Source: Verrucomicrobiota bacterium (GTDB lineage: Bacteria > Verrucomicrobiota > Verrucomicrobiia > Verrucomicrobiales > Verrucomicrobiaceae). Taken from it: a DNA stretch of 64,000 bases. The position numbers and the translations under genes were made by a program. Shown piece by piece: positions 41,653 through 53,075 of this stretch (position 1 is its first letter; each line of letters begins with the position of its first letter). The stretch covers positions 1-64,000 of the forward strand of contig JAFLEI010000032.1 of NCBI GenBank assembly GCA_017301975.1. The letters are read 5' to 3'. The notes below the pieces were generated by a model. That model saw only the letters and a program-made list of their open reading frames with translations. It was not told where the DNA came from and did no database searches.

Positions 41653-42426
41653 ATGAAAATCAGAAGCCTACCCGCCGTACTCGCGGCCATCGCCCTCACC
41701 TCGTCAACCGCAGCCTTCGCAGCCGTTGACAACACCCAAAACGCCAGCGCCCAATGGCTGGTCGATGCATCAAAACTTGAAGGCACTGCCGTCTGGGACT
41801 TCCACGGCAACAAACTGGGGGACCTGCAGGAGGTCCTCATCGACCCGCAAACCGGACGCATCCGGTATGGCGTGATGGAAGTGGACAAATCATGGAGCTG
41901 GAGCGATCCGCAGATCGCCATTCCATGGGATTCCTTCGCCGTGAAAAGGGGGGATGACAAGAAAGCTGTCCTGTCGATCGACGCGACCAAGGAAAAGCTG
42001 GAGAAGGCACCGAAGTTCAAGGCAGGTGATGCCGACCGCCTCTTCAGCAAGGAGTCCTCACAGCCCATCTATTCCTACTGGAGCGTCTTCTGGTATGAGG
42101 AACCGGCTGCATCGATGAAGTCCAATTCCGACTCGTCTGCAACCAATTCGTCTACGACTACCCAGGAGGAGCCGAACGCCTCCACCAAGGCCAATGAGAA
42201 TGCCGACAAGACGGGCACATCGGGCACAACCAGCAGCACGGACGCGAACACCAGCAGCACATCGGGCGCTACGAGCAGCACATCAGGCACTACAAGCAGC
42301 ACCACGGACGCCTCCACCACCACACCGGGCACTACAAGCAGCAGCAGCGGCACGGACGCTAACACCACCAGCAGCAGTACCAACACGCCTGCTGCAAACA
42401 ACAAAACCGACTCCACCAAAAATTAA
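41653..42426 (+). CDS. secreted PRC-barrel protein with Ser/Thr/Asn-rich tail
   Basis: This is a 257-residue protein. A signal peptide (about 1-23, ending AAFA) is followed by a PRC-barrel-like domain (about 35-115): KLEGTAVWDFHGNKLGDLQE, then VLIDPQTGRIRYGVMEV and IAIPWDSFAV. From about residue 150 the rest is low-complexity Ser/Thr/Gly/Asn/Asp (TSSTDANTSST-like repeats). PRC-barrel proteins of this type are common in stress-related clusters. The tail may be a flexible spacer or glycosylation region, which is inference. The underlying DNA at about 42210-42380 is a degenerate repeat. Confidence 0.85.
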   Translation: MKIRSLPAVLAAIALTSSTAAFAAVDNTQNASAQWLVDASKLEGTAVWDFHGNKLGDLQEVLIDPQTGRIRYGVMEVDKSWSWSDPQIAIPWDSFAVKRGDDKKAVLSIDATKEKLEKAPKFKAGDADRLFSKESSQPIYSYWSVFWYEEPAASMKSNSDSSATNSSTTTQEEPNASTKANENADKTGTSGTTSSTDANTSSTSGATSSTSGTTSSTTDASTTTPGTTSSSSGTDANTTSSSTNTPAANNKTDSTKN

Positions 42427-42736
42427 AACCACTCATTCCAACAGGCCGCCGCCGAGCAGCGGTGGCGGCCTCGTTCGCATTCCAGAAGAAATGCCCGCCC
42501 CAGGAGGGGATACCAGCCATGAAACGCCTCGTCAGCAGATCCGCGTCTCATCGCGATGGCGCTTGCCAATCGTGACCTCAATCAGGTCACTTGGGAGCAA
42601 CTCGTGATGGCGGGTGATCTCAAATTCAAGACCTCTCAAGTCGTCCCTGCATTTGGCTTTGCTCCCTATGCGGGACTGCTCGGCCTGGAGGCCTTGATTT
42701 CAGACATGCGGATGCCACCCAATACCAGGTCTCCTT
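42427..42736. other. 310-base region without a supported gene; terminator-like hairpin
   Basis: A 12-bp stem with one G-U pair (42443-42454 with 42460-42471, GGCCGCC/GGCGGCC core) follows the PRC-barrel stop, but no T-run follows it. Further on, GGAGG precedes an ATG at 42520 whose reading frame ends after 18 codons. Two longer overlapping frames exist on both strands but have no recognisable features. I see no firm gene here. Confidence 0.5.
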
Positions 42737-42982
42737 ATGAAAACAAACACCACCACCCTCGCCTCCCGCAGTCTTGAAGTCCTTGCCCTCGCCATGATCG
42801 GCGAAGGCGTGGTCGGACTTCTTCATCCTCGTCGTTATTCCCTCTTCTGGAAAATCGGCCCGACATGGCTGCGGCATACCACTCAAACGCTGGCCGAACA
42901 TCGTGATGCCACGCGGCTGATGTGCGCTGGAGAAATCGCCGTCGGCCTCTGGCTCGCATTGCGGGAGATCGACGAACCATGA
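42737..42982 (+). CDS. small hypothetical membrane protein
   Basis: This is an 81-residue protein with two hydrophobic segments (about 13-28 and 62-76) separated by basic residues (LLHPRRYSLFWKIGPTWLRH). The pattern of an initial RSLEVLALAMIGEGVVGLLHP and a final GEIAVGLWLALREID looks like a small two-helix protein of stress-gene clusters; the exact family is not recognised. An AGG lies shortly before the ATG. Confidence 0.6.
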   Translation: MKTNTTTLASRSLEVLALAMIGEGVVGLLHPRRYSLFWKIGPTWLRHTTQTLAEHRDATRLMCAGEIAVGLWLALREIDEP

Positions 42983-43074
42983 TGCCCAGGAGGGCGTCAT
43001 CGGTTTATCATTACACTCAAGCCAACCTGACCCCATGACTCTTCCCCGCTTCATTCGTATTGCCGGGGCTCCCG

Positions 43075-43629
43075 TCATGCTTCGTCGAGGGGCGGTCTCG
43101 GTGTCTCCGTGATGCGAGGAGGGCGGCCGCGCAGCATCTGGGCCTGAGTAGCGGCGCCCACAAGAAACAGGACGGCAAACGCGACGGCCCGCCAGACAGG
43201 CTCCTGCACCGTCCATTGCGAGATCATAGCAGCGCCCATCAGGGCCGAGGTCACAATCAAGGCCCAATCAAGAAAGACCATGACCAGGATCGCAACGAGG
43301 ATTCCGCCGATGACAAATGCGACCGTCGAATATTGAGCCGTCGGCGCTCCCGAGAAAGCTGCCACCAAGGCCTGCGCCAGATAGCCTCCGGCCATGAAAC
43401 CCGCGAAGCCGATCGCGATGCGTTGAAGAAAGACAGCGAGCACGGCACCGACAAGGCCAGCCAGCACAGCCGCCAGCAAGATCACCCATTCGGGCTGGCC
43501 GGCCAGGACACGCGTGGCGAAATCCAAGCCCACGACAAAGCCGACGCCGCCGACAAAGAGCCAGTAAAGGCGCTCGCCAAAAAACAGCAGAAGCACCGCC
43601 ACAATGATGGAGAGGATGGACGTGGTCAT
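43075..43629 (-). CDS. DUF4203-like multi-pass membrane protein
   Basis: This is a 184-residue very hydrophobic protein with about six transmembrane helices and a short Pro/Arg-rich C-terminal tail. Gly-rich helices (LYWLFVGGVGFVVGLDFATR, then AIGFAGFMAGGYLAQAL) are typical of the DUF4203/TMEM198-like fold. Function is unknown. The frame opens at a TTG at 43644, but the ATG at 43629 is preferred. It points opposite to its small-gene neighbours. Confidence 0.7.
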   Translation of the reverse strand: MTTSILSIIVAVLLLFFGERLYWLFVGGVGFVVGLDFATRVLAGQPEWVILLAAVLAGLVGAVLAVFLQRIAIGFAGFMAGGYLAQALVAAFSGAPTAQYSTVAFVIGGILVAILVMVFLDWALIVTSALMGAAMISQWTVQEPVWRAVAFAVLFLVGAATQAQMLRGRPPRITETPRPPLDEA

Positions 43630-43774
43630 GCTTGTTTTTCGCAACTCATTGCCAGAGTGACCGCCTTCAATTCAGCCGCTTCCCTTGTTTCACGGCGAAA
43701 CATGACCCGGTCTTGAGGAGGCCGTTGCCGGACCTTTGCACGGCCAACCTTGGAACCAGTGACGATGCACTCAT

Positions 43775-43918
43775 ATGAACTACACCATCGCCGTTATTCT
43801 TCTCGTTCTGTGGCTGGTCGGCTGGCTGGGTTTTCACCTGCTCGGAGGTGTCATCCACATTCTGCTGGGTCTGGCCATCATCATGTTCTTCGTCGGCTTC
43901 TTCAAGAAATCGCCATGA
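43775..43918 (+). CDS. lmo0937-family (DUF5670) small membrane protein
   Basis: This is a 47-residue protein of two hydrophobic helices: MNYTIAVILLVLWLVGWLGF and VIHILLGLAIIMFFVGFFKK. The start, the WLVG turn and the central IHILL are the hallmark of the lmo0937/DUF5670 family, which occurs widely in bacterial stress-gene clusters. Function is unknown. It is about 60 bases upstream of the cation exchanger gene and may be co-transcribed with it. Confidence 0.85.
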   Translation: MNYTIAVILLVLWLVGWLGFHLLGGVIHILLGLAIIMFFVGFFKKSP

Positions 43919-43978
43919 GCGCGGCAAGCGCCATTACCCACCTGATGCCGCAGCGGCCGGCAACGATTTTTCTAAAGC

Positions 43979-45166
43979 ATGCCTGCGCAAAACGAACACA
44001 AGGCCTGGTTTCATTCCGGCATGCTGCAGCCGCTTGACTGGCTGCTTCTGGCGGTGCCTGCGGCGTTTGCCGTGCGTTATGTCCCCGGATGGCACAACGA
44101 AACGCTGCTGTTCATCATCACAGGGCTGGCGATCATTCCGCTGGCAGGCTGGATGGGCCAGGCGACCGGGCACCTCAGCACACGTGCCGGCCCTGGCATT
44201 GGCGGATTGCTGAATGCCACGTTTGGCAATGCCGCCGAGCTGATCATCGCACTGATGGCTCTGCACAAAGGATTGATCGGCGTGGTCAAGGCCTCCATCA
44301 CCGGCTCGATCATCGGCAACATCCTTCTGGTGGTCGGAGCCTCGATGCTGGCAGGCGGGATGCGTTTTGATCAGCAGAAATTCAACAAAACGGCGGTACG
44401 CACTGCGGCCACATCCCTCAGTCTCGCGGCCATCGGGCTCATTGTGCCGACAATCTTTCACATCTCAGCAGACCGCCGGCCCGAAGGCTGGTCACCGGAG
44501 GCAGAGCGCAGCCTTTCTCTCGCCATCGCCGTCGTGCTCTTTGTCACCTACATTCTGTGGCTGGTCTTTTCCCTCATCACGCACAAGGGACTGTTCTCAG
44601 GCCCCACCGAGAAGGGGGAGAACGAGGCGGCGTCATGGCCCGTCTCAAAAGCCGTCACGATCCTCGCTTTGGCGACGACGCTCGTTGCGTTCATGAGCGA
44701 GTTTCTGGTCGGCTCAGTGGAGGCTGCGCGTGAAAGCCTCGGCCTCACCGAGGTGTTTGTGGGAGTCATCATTGTGGCGATCATCGGAAACGCGGCCGAA
44801 CACTCCACCGCCGTGATTTCGGCTCTCAAAAACCAGATGGATCTGAGCCTGGGGATAGCCATCGGTTCGAGTCTGCAGATCGCGCTGTTCGTCACGCCAG
44901 TGCTCATCTTTGCCTCCTACCTGTTCGGCAGCCCAATGAGTCTTGAATTTTCGCTCCCCGAAACGGCATCCGTCGCGCTGGCGGTCTGGCTCGTGGTCGA
45001 GATCAGCGGCGATGGTGAATGCAACTGGCTGGAAGGTGTGCAGCTTCTTTCAGTGTATCTCATCATCGGCATTCTGTTCTTTTTTCTGCCAGAGCCGGTC
45101 CATGTGCAGAACGGAAAGTCCGACTTCGCAGCACCGGACATGAGCAAGGTTCTCAGCCAGCCCTAG
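43979..45166 (+). CDS. cax: Ca2+/H+ antiporter of the CaCA family
   Basis: This is a 395-residue calcium/proton exchanger with about eleven transmembrane helices. The two inverted alpha-repeat motifs are LNATFGNAAELIIALMAL (first half) and IIGNAAEHSTAVISALKNQMDL (second half), which contain the conserved Glu residues for cation binding. It removes Ca2+ from the cytoplasm using the proton gradient. The length is normal for bacterial ChaA/Cax proteins. Confidence 0.95.
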   Translation: MPAQNEHKAWFHSGMLQPLDWLLLAVPAAFAVRYVPGWHNETLLFIITGLAIIPLAGWMGQATGHLSTRAGPGIGGLLNATFGNAAELIIALMALHKGLIGVVKASITGSIIGNILLVVGASMLAGGMRFDQQKFNKTAVRTAATSLSLAAIGLIVPTIFHISADRRPEGWSPEAERSLSLAIAVVLFVTYILWLVFSLITHKGLFSGPTEKGENEAASWPVSKAVTILALATTLVAFMSEFLVGSVEAARESLGLTEVFVGVIIVAIIGNAAEHSTAVISALKNQMDLSLGIAIGSSLQIALFVTPVLIFASYLFGSPMSLEFSLPETASVALAVWLVVEISGDGECNWLEGVQLLSVYLIIGILFFFLPEPVHVQNGKSDFAAPDMSKVLSQP

Positions 45167-45261
45167 TCGCAGACTTCGATGGTTCCCGCCTGTGTTCATT
45201 GCGACCGTTCCCGCTGCCCCCGACGATCTAACAGGCGAAACATCTCACCTCCTGCCCTCTC

Positions 45262-45459
45262 ATGAAAACGATCACACTTCCCCTGCCCGAGTTGTTCGGA
45301 ATTGCCGTCACCCGTGGGATGCTCGGGGCTGGCGTCGCGCTCCTCCTGTGCGACCACCTTGACCGGGGCCAGCGCAGAAAGCTTGGCACGGCTCTGGCGC
45401 TGATCGGCATCTTGAGCACCGCCCCGTTCGCGGCGGATGTGCTGCACCGCGCAGACTGA
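45262..45459 (+). CDS. small hypothetical membrane protein
   Basis: This is a 65-residue protein with two probable helices: GIAVTRGMLGAGVALLLCDHL, then GQRRKLGTALALIGILSTAPF. The RGMLGAGVALLL...RGQRRKLG pattern is one I associate with conserved small proteins of stress clusters, but I cannot name the family. It lies between the Ca2+ exchanger and the respiratory operon. Confidence 0.65.
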   Translation: MKTITLPLPELFGIAVTRGMLGAGVALLLCDHLDRGQRRKLGTALALIGILSTAPFAADVLHRAD

Positions 45460-45658
45460 CTGCTGCGGTCGCCCCGACATCGGCTCAGCGCCTCGGCATC
45501 GATCCCCTAGGACCGGCTTTCGGCGCTGCACCTAGTCATTCCCGGTGCGATTTCTTAGACCCAGAAGCCCCGCCAATCACGATACAGGGGTTGAAGTTTC
45601 GGCCGTGATCGGTCGCGATGGCCTCTTTGCCGCTTGGTAACGACTTCAACTCCCGTCG

Positions 45659-46284
45659 ATGTCTCAACTCTTCCCGCGATCTGCCAATACGCTGGGGCGC
45701 ATGGCGCTTCCTGCCTTGGTGCTTGGTGTCGCGGCGCTGGCATGGGCCGCGCATGCAGCGCTGTTCTCCCCCTATGCGACGGTGGTGGGTGTCCCGGTTG
45801 ATCAGCCTGTACCGTTCAGCCATCAGCATCATGTGGGCGAACTGGGAATCGACTGCCGCTACTGCCATGGCGGCGTTGAGACCTCCGGTTTCGCCGGGTT
45901 TCCTGCCACCGAAACGTGCATGACCTGCCACTCGCAGATCTGGCGTGATGCACCGATGCTGGAACCCGTGCGGCAGAGCTGGGCGACCGGAAAACCGCTG
46001 CGCTGGAAGCGGGTCAATGATCTGCCGGATTATGTGTACTTTGATCACAGCATCCATGTCCAGAAGGGCGTGGCCTGTGTCTCCTGCCATGGCCGGGTGG
46101 ACCAGATGCCGCTGACTGCCAAAGCCCACGACCTCCATATGCGCTGGTGCCTGGACTGCCACCGCACGCCGGATCATCGGACCCAGCCTTCGGATCAAGT
46201 TTTTGTCATGTCAGATCCTCCTCCCGCGAAGCAGGCGCCCACGGCGCACGGCACCCGGATGGAGGACTGCTCCCTGTGTCACCG

Positions 46285-46288
<4 letters not shown>
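45659..46288 (+). CDS. actA: alternative complex III subunit ActA, pentaheme cytochrome c
   Basis: ActA is the membrane-anchored multiheme subunit that carries electrons from quinol within alternative complex III. The 209-residue protein has an uncleaved-type N-terminal helix (about 15-37) and five CxxCH motifs at residues 66-70, 87-91, 140-144, 164-168 and 204-208. FSHQHHVGELGIDCRYCHGG is typical. No Shine-Dalgarno is visible before the ATG. It is the first gene of the operon; its stop overlaps the actB start (ATGA). Confidence 0.94.
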
Positions 46289-49125
<2,837 letters not shown>

Positions 49126-49127
49126 CC

Positions 49128-50462
49128 ATGGAATCGAGCGCCGCCGAGAAATGTGATGAGATCTCCAACCGCATCAGCGGTCTGGTGCTTCGCGAGCCTT
49201 TGCGGCGCGGCTGGCTCGGAGGCTTTGCCCTGGCCTTTGCTTTCCTCATGCTCCTGAACGCGGCCATCCTCTGGCTGCTGATCCGTGGTGTTGGCGTCTG
49301 GGGTGTGAACGTTCCGGTGGCCTGGGGCTTTGCCATCGTCAATTTCGTCTGGTGGGTGGGGATCGGCCACGCAGGCACCTTCATCTCGGCCATTCTGCTG
49401 CTGCTCCACCAGCAGTGGCGCACTTCCATCAATCGTTTCACTGAGGCGATGACGATTTTCGCGGTGGCCTGTGCCGGATTGTTTCCCCTGCTCCACCTTG
49501 GCCGGCCCTGGGTGTTCTACTTTCTCCTGCCCTACCCGGACACCATGGATCTCTGGCCGCAGTGGCGCTCTCCGCTGGTGTGGGATGTCTTTGCCGTCAC
49601 GACGTACCTCATCGTCTCGCTGCTGTTTTGGTTCATCGGCCTCATGCCTGATCTGGCGGTGATGCGTGACCACGCGAAGCGCCTGTGGGTCCGCAGGCTC
49701 TACGGCATCGGCGCGCTTGGCTGGCGGAATTCCGCACGTCACTGGAACCGCCATGAGACCGCGTGCCTCTTGCTGGCCGGACTCGCCACACCGCTGGTGC
49801 TTTCTGTGCACAGCGTTGTCAGCCTGGACTTCTCCGTCGCGATTGTTCCCGGCTGGCATTCGACCATCTTTCCGCCCTACTTTGTGGCGGGAGCCATCTT
49901 CTCCGGCTTTGCCATGGTGCTCACACTCTTAATTCCTGTGCGTGCCATTTATGGTCTGCGAGACGTCATCACCGAACGTCATCTGGACAATGCGGCCAAG
50001 GTGATGCTGTCCACCGGGTTGATCGTCGCACTGGGATATGCCACCGAGCATTGGATGTCTTGGTACAGCGATGATCTCTATGAAGGATTCCTCGTCCACA
50101 ATCGCATGGCGGGCGCGGCGAGCGGCGTCTGGTGGCTGGTCATGATCTGCAATGTGGGTGTGGCGCAGGCGCTCTGGTTTCGGCGGGTGCGCACCAGCCC
50201 GGTGCTGCTGTTCATCACCGCCTGCCTCATTCAAGTGGGCATGTGGTCGGAGCGTTACCTCATCGTCATCACCAGCCTGGAGCGCGACTTCCTGCCATCC
50301 TCCTGGGCTGATTTTCACGCCACCTTCTGGGACTGGGCCACGCTCGCCGGATCCATGGGCCTGTTCTTCACGCTGCTCTTTCTCTTCATCCGCCTGCTGC
50401 CGATGATCGCCATTCATGAGATGCGCAAGGAAACCGTGCAGGAGGGTGAGCCGCAGCCATGA
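49128..50462 (+). CDS. actC: alternative complex III subunit ActC (NrfD-like quinol-binding protein)
   Basis: This is a 444-residue NrfD/PsrC-family membrane protein with about ten transmembrane helices. ActC holds the quinol oxidation site in known structures. Recognisable segments are VNFVWWVGIGHAGTFISAIL, LHLGRPWVFYFLLPYPD, FSVAIVPGWHSTIFPPYFVAGAIFSG and SWADFHATFWDWATL. It starts 2 bases after actB and overlaps actD by 4 bases. Confidence 0.95.
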   Translation: MESSAAEKCDEISNRISGLVLREPLRRGWLGGFALAFAFLMLLNAAILWLLIRGVGVWGVNVPVAWGFAIVNFVWWVGIGHAGTFISAILLLLHQQWRTSINRFTEAMTIFAVACAGLFPLLHLGRPWVFYFLLPYPDTMDLWPQWRSPLVWDVFAVTTYLIVSLLFWFIGLMPDLAVMRDHAKRLWVRRLYGIGALGWRNSARHWNRHETACLLLAGLATPLVLSVHSVVSLDFSVAIVPGWHSTIFPPYFVAGAIFSGFAMVLTLLIPVRAIYGLRDVITERHLDNAAKVMLSTGLIVALGYATEHWMSWYSDDLYEGFLVHNRMAGAASGVWWLVMICNVGVAQALWFRRVRTSPVLLFITACLIQVGMWSERYLIVITSLERDFLPSSWADFHATFWDWATLAGSMGLFFTLLFLFIRLLPMIAIHEMRKETVQEGEPQP

Positions 50463-51004
50463 AATCTCCGGTGCAGCCATCGCTCTATGGCCTCGTGGCC
50501 GAATTCGTCGAACCCAAGGACTTGCTGGCGGCTGTGAACGAGGCCCGAAACGCCAGCTATAGCCACATGGATGCCTACACGCCGTATCCCGTGGAGGGGC
50601 TTGCTGAAAAGCTCGGTATGCGGTCCAACGCCGTACCGCTCATCACCCTGCTCTGTGGCATCGCCGGCGGCACCATCGCCTATGGGATGCAATACTACTC
50701 AGCCGTGATCGACTACCCGCTTAATGTTGGCGGCCGCCCGCTGCATTCATGGCCGGCCTTTGTGCCCATCCTGTTTGAGCTCACCATTCTTGGCGCGGCC
50801 ATCGGAGCCGTCTTTTCCATGATCTTTTTGAATGGCCTGCCGCGCCTGCATCATCCCATCTTCGAAACTCCCTTTTTCACCGCGCGCAATGCCTCACGCT
50901 TCTATCTTTGCATCGAAGCATGCGACCCCCAGTTTGATGAGTCCAAAACCCGCGCCCTGCTGGAGAAACAATCCCCCGCCATCATCTGGGAGGTGCGCTC
51001 ATGA
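50459..51004 (+). CDS. actD: alternative complex III subunit ActD (DUF3341)
   Basis: This is a 181-residue DUF3341 protein: a soluble N-terminal part (YGLVAEFVEPKDLLAAVNEA, AYTPYPVEGLAEKLG) and two transmembrane helices (about 60-78 and 95-122) with YYSAVIDYPLNVGGRPLHSWP between them. The FFTARNASRFYLCIEACDPQF segment closes the domain. ActD is a structural subunit of the complex. Both ends overlap neighbours by 4 bases. Confidence 0.94.
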   Translation: MKSPVQPSLYGLVAEFVEPKDLLAAVNEARNASYSHMDAYTPYPVEGLAEKLGMRSNAVPLITLLCGIAGGTIAYGMQYYSAVIDYPLNVGGRPLHSWPAFVPILFELTILGAAIGAVFSMIFLNGLPRLHHPIFETPFFTARNASRFYLCIEACDPQFDESKTRALLEKQSPAIIWEVRS

Positions 51005-51591
51005 GGCAAGTCGCGCGCATTCTCCGGGTGGTGTTCTTCATGGCATCGCTCATGGTGTTTCCATGCTGCCGCCGCGATCTCGCTGACCAGCAGCACCATG
51101 AGCCCATGGAGGCGAGTTCTGTCTTCCCGGATGGCTCGGCGTCCCGGACTCCGCCGGAGCACACTCTCGCGCGCGGACAGCTCCATGAGGATGTACTTTT
51201 TTACCAGGGCAAAATGGGGGGCGACCATGCCGCCGTTTTCCCCGCGCCAGTGACCCGTGCGCAGCTTGAGCGCGGGCGCGAACGCTATGACATCTTCTGC
51301 TCCGTTTGTCACGGCAGTGCAGGCGTTGGAGATGGAATCGTTGTGCAGCGCGGTTTTCCACCACCACCCTCCTTGCATCTCGACCGGCTGCGTGACGCGC
51401 CCCCGGGCTATTTCTTTGAAGTGATCACTCAAGGGCGCGGGCTCATGTATCCCTATGGCTCGCGCGTGGAGGCTGCGGATCGCTGGGCCATCATCGCCTA
51501 CATTCGGGCGCTGCAGCTCAGCCGTCACGCCACACTCGCAGACCTGAATGCGGAGCAGCGCAAAAAACTGGAGGACAGCGCCCATGAATGA
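51001..51591 (+). CDS. actE: alternative complex III subunit ActE, monoheme cytochrome c
   Basis: This is a 196-residue exported monoheme cytochrome. The signal region (FFMASLMVFPCC) ends in Cys residues that suggest a lipoprotein anchor. The heme site is CSVCHG at about residues 100-105 with a probable distal Met in GRGLMYPYGSRV. Near the N-terminus, HTLARGQLHEDVLFYQGKM is the segment that usually packs against ActA/ActB. Its 3' end overlaps the start of actF by 8 bases. Confidence 0.92.
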   Translation: MRQVARILRVVFFMASLMVFPCCRRDLADQQHHEPMEASSVFPDGSASRTPPEHTLARGQLHEDVLFYQGKMGGDHAAVFPAPVTRAQLERGRERYDIFCSVCHGSAGVGDGIVVQRGFPPPPSLHLDRLRDAPPGYFFEVITQGRGLMYPYGSRVEAADRWAIIAYIRALQLSRHATLADLNAEQRKKLEDSAHE

Positions 51592-52711
51592 AGTCCCCAT
51601 GAGCACCCAGATCCAGCATTGGCAGCGCATCGCCTGGTGCTGCTGCACCTCAGGCTTCGCGGTCCTCATGATTGTCTTCTTTATTGAGCGCCCGCGCGTC
51701 ATGGAGTCCTACTGGATTGCGTGGATTTTTTGGGCCGGTGTGAGCTTTGGGTCCTTGCTCATTCTCATGATGCACAATCTCACCGGAGGCGCGTGGGGCA
51801 TCGCCGCCAGACCCGTGGCGGAAGCCGCGGCCATGACGCTGCCATTGATGGCACTGATGTTTCTGCCCGCGCTGCCCCTGCTTGGCGATCTTTTTCCATG
51901 GGCAAAACCCGGGACCGTCATCGGACCTCACAAGCAGGTCTACCTGACACCCACATGGTTCGGCATTCGCGGCGTCACCACCCTAGCCGTCCTCAGTGGC
52001 TTCACGATCTTGCTGGGTCTCTGGCAGCGCCACGCGCCCTTTCGCAGACCCTCATCCCAATCCGCCGGCCTGGGAGCAACGGCACTGGTCACCTACCTCG
52101 GCATGATGCTCTTTGTTTCCACCGACTGGGTGTCCTCTCTCAACCCCGGCTGGTTCTCCACCATGTTTGTGGTCATTTTCGCCGTCGATCATTTCCTGTC
52201 CGCGCTGGCATTCACAGTCTTCATCGTCACCAAGTTTCAACGTACCTCGGCCGAGGTGGAGCAGTTGCACGATCTTGGCACCCTGCTTTTCACCTTCGTA
52301 TTCTTCTGGGCTTATGTGACGTTTTCACAGTTCCTCATCATCTGGTCGGGCAATCTGCCGCGTGAAATCAGCTGGTATCTTCAGCGCAGCAGCGGCGGCT
52401 GGCCCTACGTGACCATCCTGCTGGCGGTGGTCCAGTTTGGTGTGCCGTTTGTGCTGCTGCTCTCCCGTGCGGCCAAACGCAGCGCGGTCGTTCTCGGGCC
52501 GGTGGCCCTGCTTATTTTTTGCGCCAATGCCATGCACACCTGGTGGCTCATCGCTCCCTCCGTTCAAACGAAGGGCATGCGTGTTCCCTACGCGGAGCTC
52601 GCGGCCCTCATCGGCATGGGCGGGCTCTGGACGGCCATCTTCCTCGGCTTTTTCAAATCACAACGACCGCTTCAGGTCAACGCGGCGGAGACGGAGGTGG
52701 CCTATGAATGA
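51584..52711 (+). CDS. actF: alternative complex III subunit ActF
   Basis: This is a 375-residue second NrfD-like membrane subunit with about ten helices. Characteristic segments are GVSFGSLLILMMHNLTGGAWG, STDWVSSLNPGWFSTMFVVI and WAYVTFSQFLIIWSGNLPREI. ATG 51584 overlaps the actE stop; the earlier in-frame start at 51548 lies inside actE. ActF is probably structural or part of proton translocation. Its end overlaps the next gene by 8 bases. Confidence 0.94.
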   Translation: MNEVPMSTQIQHWQRIAWCCCTSGFAVLMIVFFIERPRVMESYWIAWIFWAGVSFGSLLILMMHNLTGGAWGIAARPVAEAAAMTLPLMALMFLPALPLLGDLFPWAKPGTVIGPHKQVYLTPTWFGIRGVTTLAVLSGFTILLGLWQRHAPFRRPSSQSAGLGATALVTYLGMMLFVSTDWVSSLNPGWFSTMFVVIFAVDHFLSALAFTVFIVTKFQRTSAEVEQLHDLGTLLFTFVFFWAYVTFSQFLIIWSGNLPREISWYLQRSSGGWPYVTILLAVVQFGVPFVLLLSRAAKRSAVVLGPVALLIFCANAMHTWWLIAPSVQTKGMRVPYAELAALIGMGGLWTAIFLGFFKSQRPLQVNAAETEVAYE

Positions 52712-53075
52712 CTCCACAGGCTATGAGCGCCGCGATCTCAATGTCCGCGCAGTCGCGTGGTTCATGGCCGGGCTCGCTTTGATCTTGACCGGCATCTTTG
52801 TCGGCCTGCATTATTTCCAGTCCTTTTTAAATGACGGCAGACCACAAGCCGCAGCTCCCATTTCCAATACCGCCCCTGCCCCACGTCTTCAATCCAATCC
52901 TCGAATGGACCTCAAGGCCTGGCGCTCAGCTCAAGAGGCGGAGCTGAACCGCTATCGGTGGGTGGACCGTCAGGCAGGCATCGTTGAAATTCCGATCGAG
53001 CAGGCCATGGAACTCACCCTTCAGCGCGGCCTGCCTGCACGCCAGCCAAACGCAAGCCAGGGAGGACCGCCATGA
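52704..53075 (+). CDS. small unknown membrane protein of the ActABCDEF/caa3 operon
   Basis: This is a 123-residue protein with one transmembrane helix (about 20-40), preceded by YERRDLNVRAVAWFMAG. The outer part is a short Pro/Ala-rich stretch followed by RMDLKAWRSAQEAELNRYRW, VDRQAGIVEIPIEQAMELTL and QRGLPAR. The last segment resembles small proteins I have seen in ACIII/SCO gene clusters, but no function is known to me. It overlaps actF (8 bases) and the fusion gene (4 bases), so it is translated with them. It is a candidate assembly factor or accessory subunit. Confidence 0.8.
   Translation: MNDSTGYERRDLNVRAVAWFMAGLALILTGIFVGLHYFQSFLNDGRPQAAAPISNTAPAPRLQSNPRMDLKAWRSAQEAELNRYRWVDRQAGIVEIPIEQAMELTLQRGLPARQPNASQGGPP

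Noticed and set aside
42556..42777. A 73-residue plus-strand frame before the small membrane gene
   Set aside because: It runs into the start of the 42737 gene in another frame and has no recognisable sequence; at most a decayed remnant.
42626..43267. A 213-residue minus-strand frame spanning the small membrane gene at 42737
   Set aside because: It overlaps two better-supported genes and lacks hydrophobic pattern or motifs; no start signal is seen.
46147..46284. Upstream extension of actB inside actA
   Set aside because: The 46 extra residues are an out-of-frame reading of actA. The ATG at 46285 overlaps the actA stop in the way the rest of the operon does and places the Tat signal correctly.
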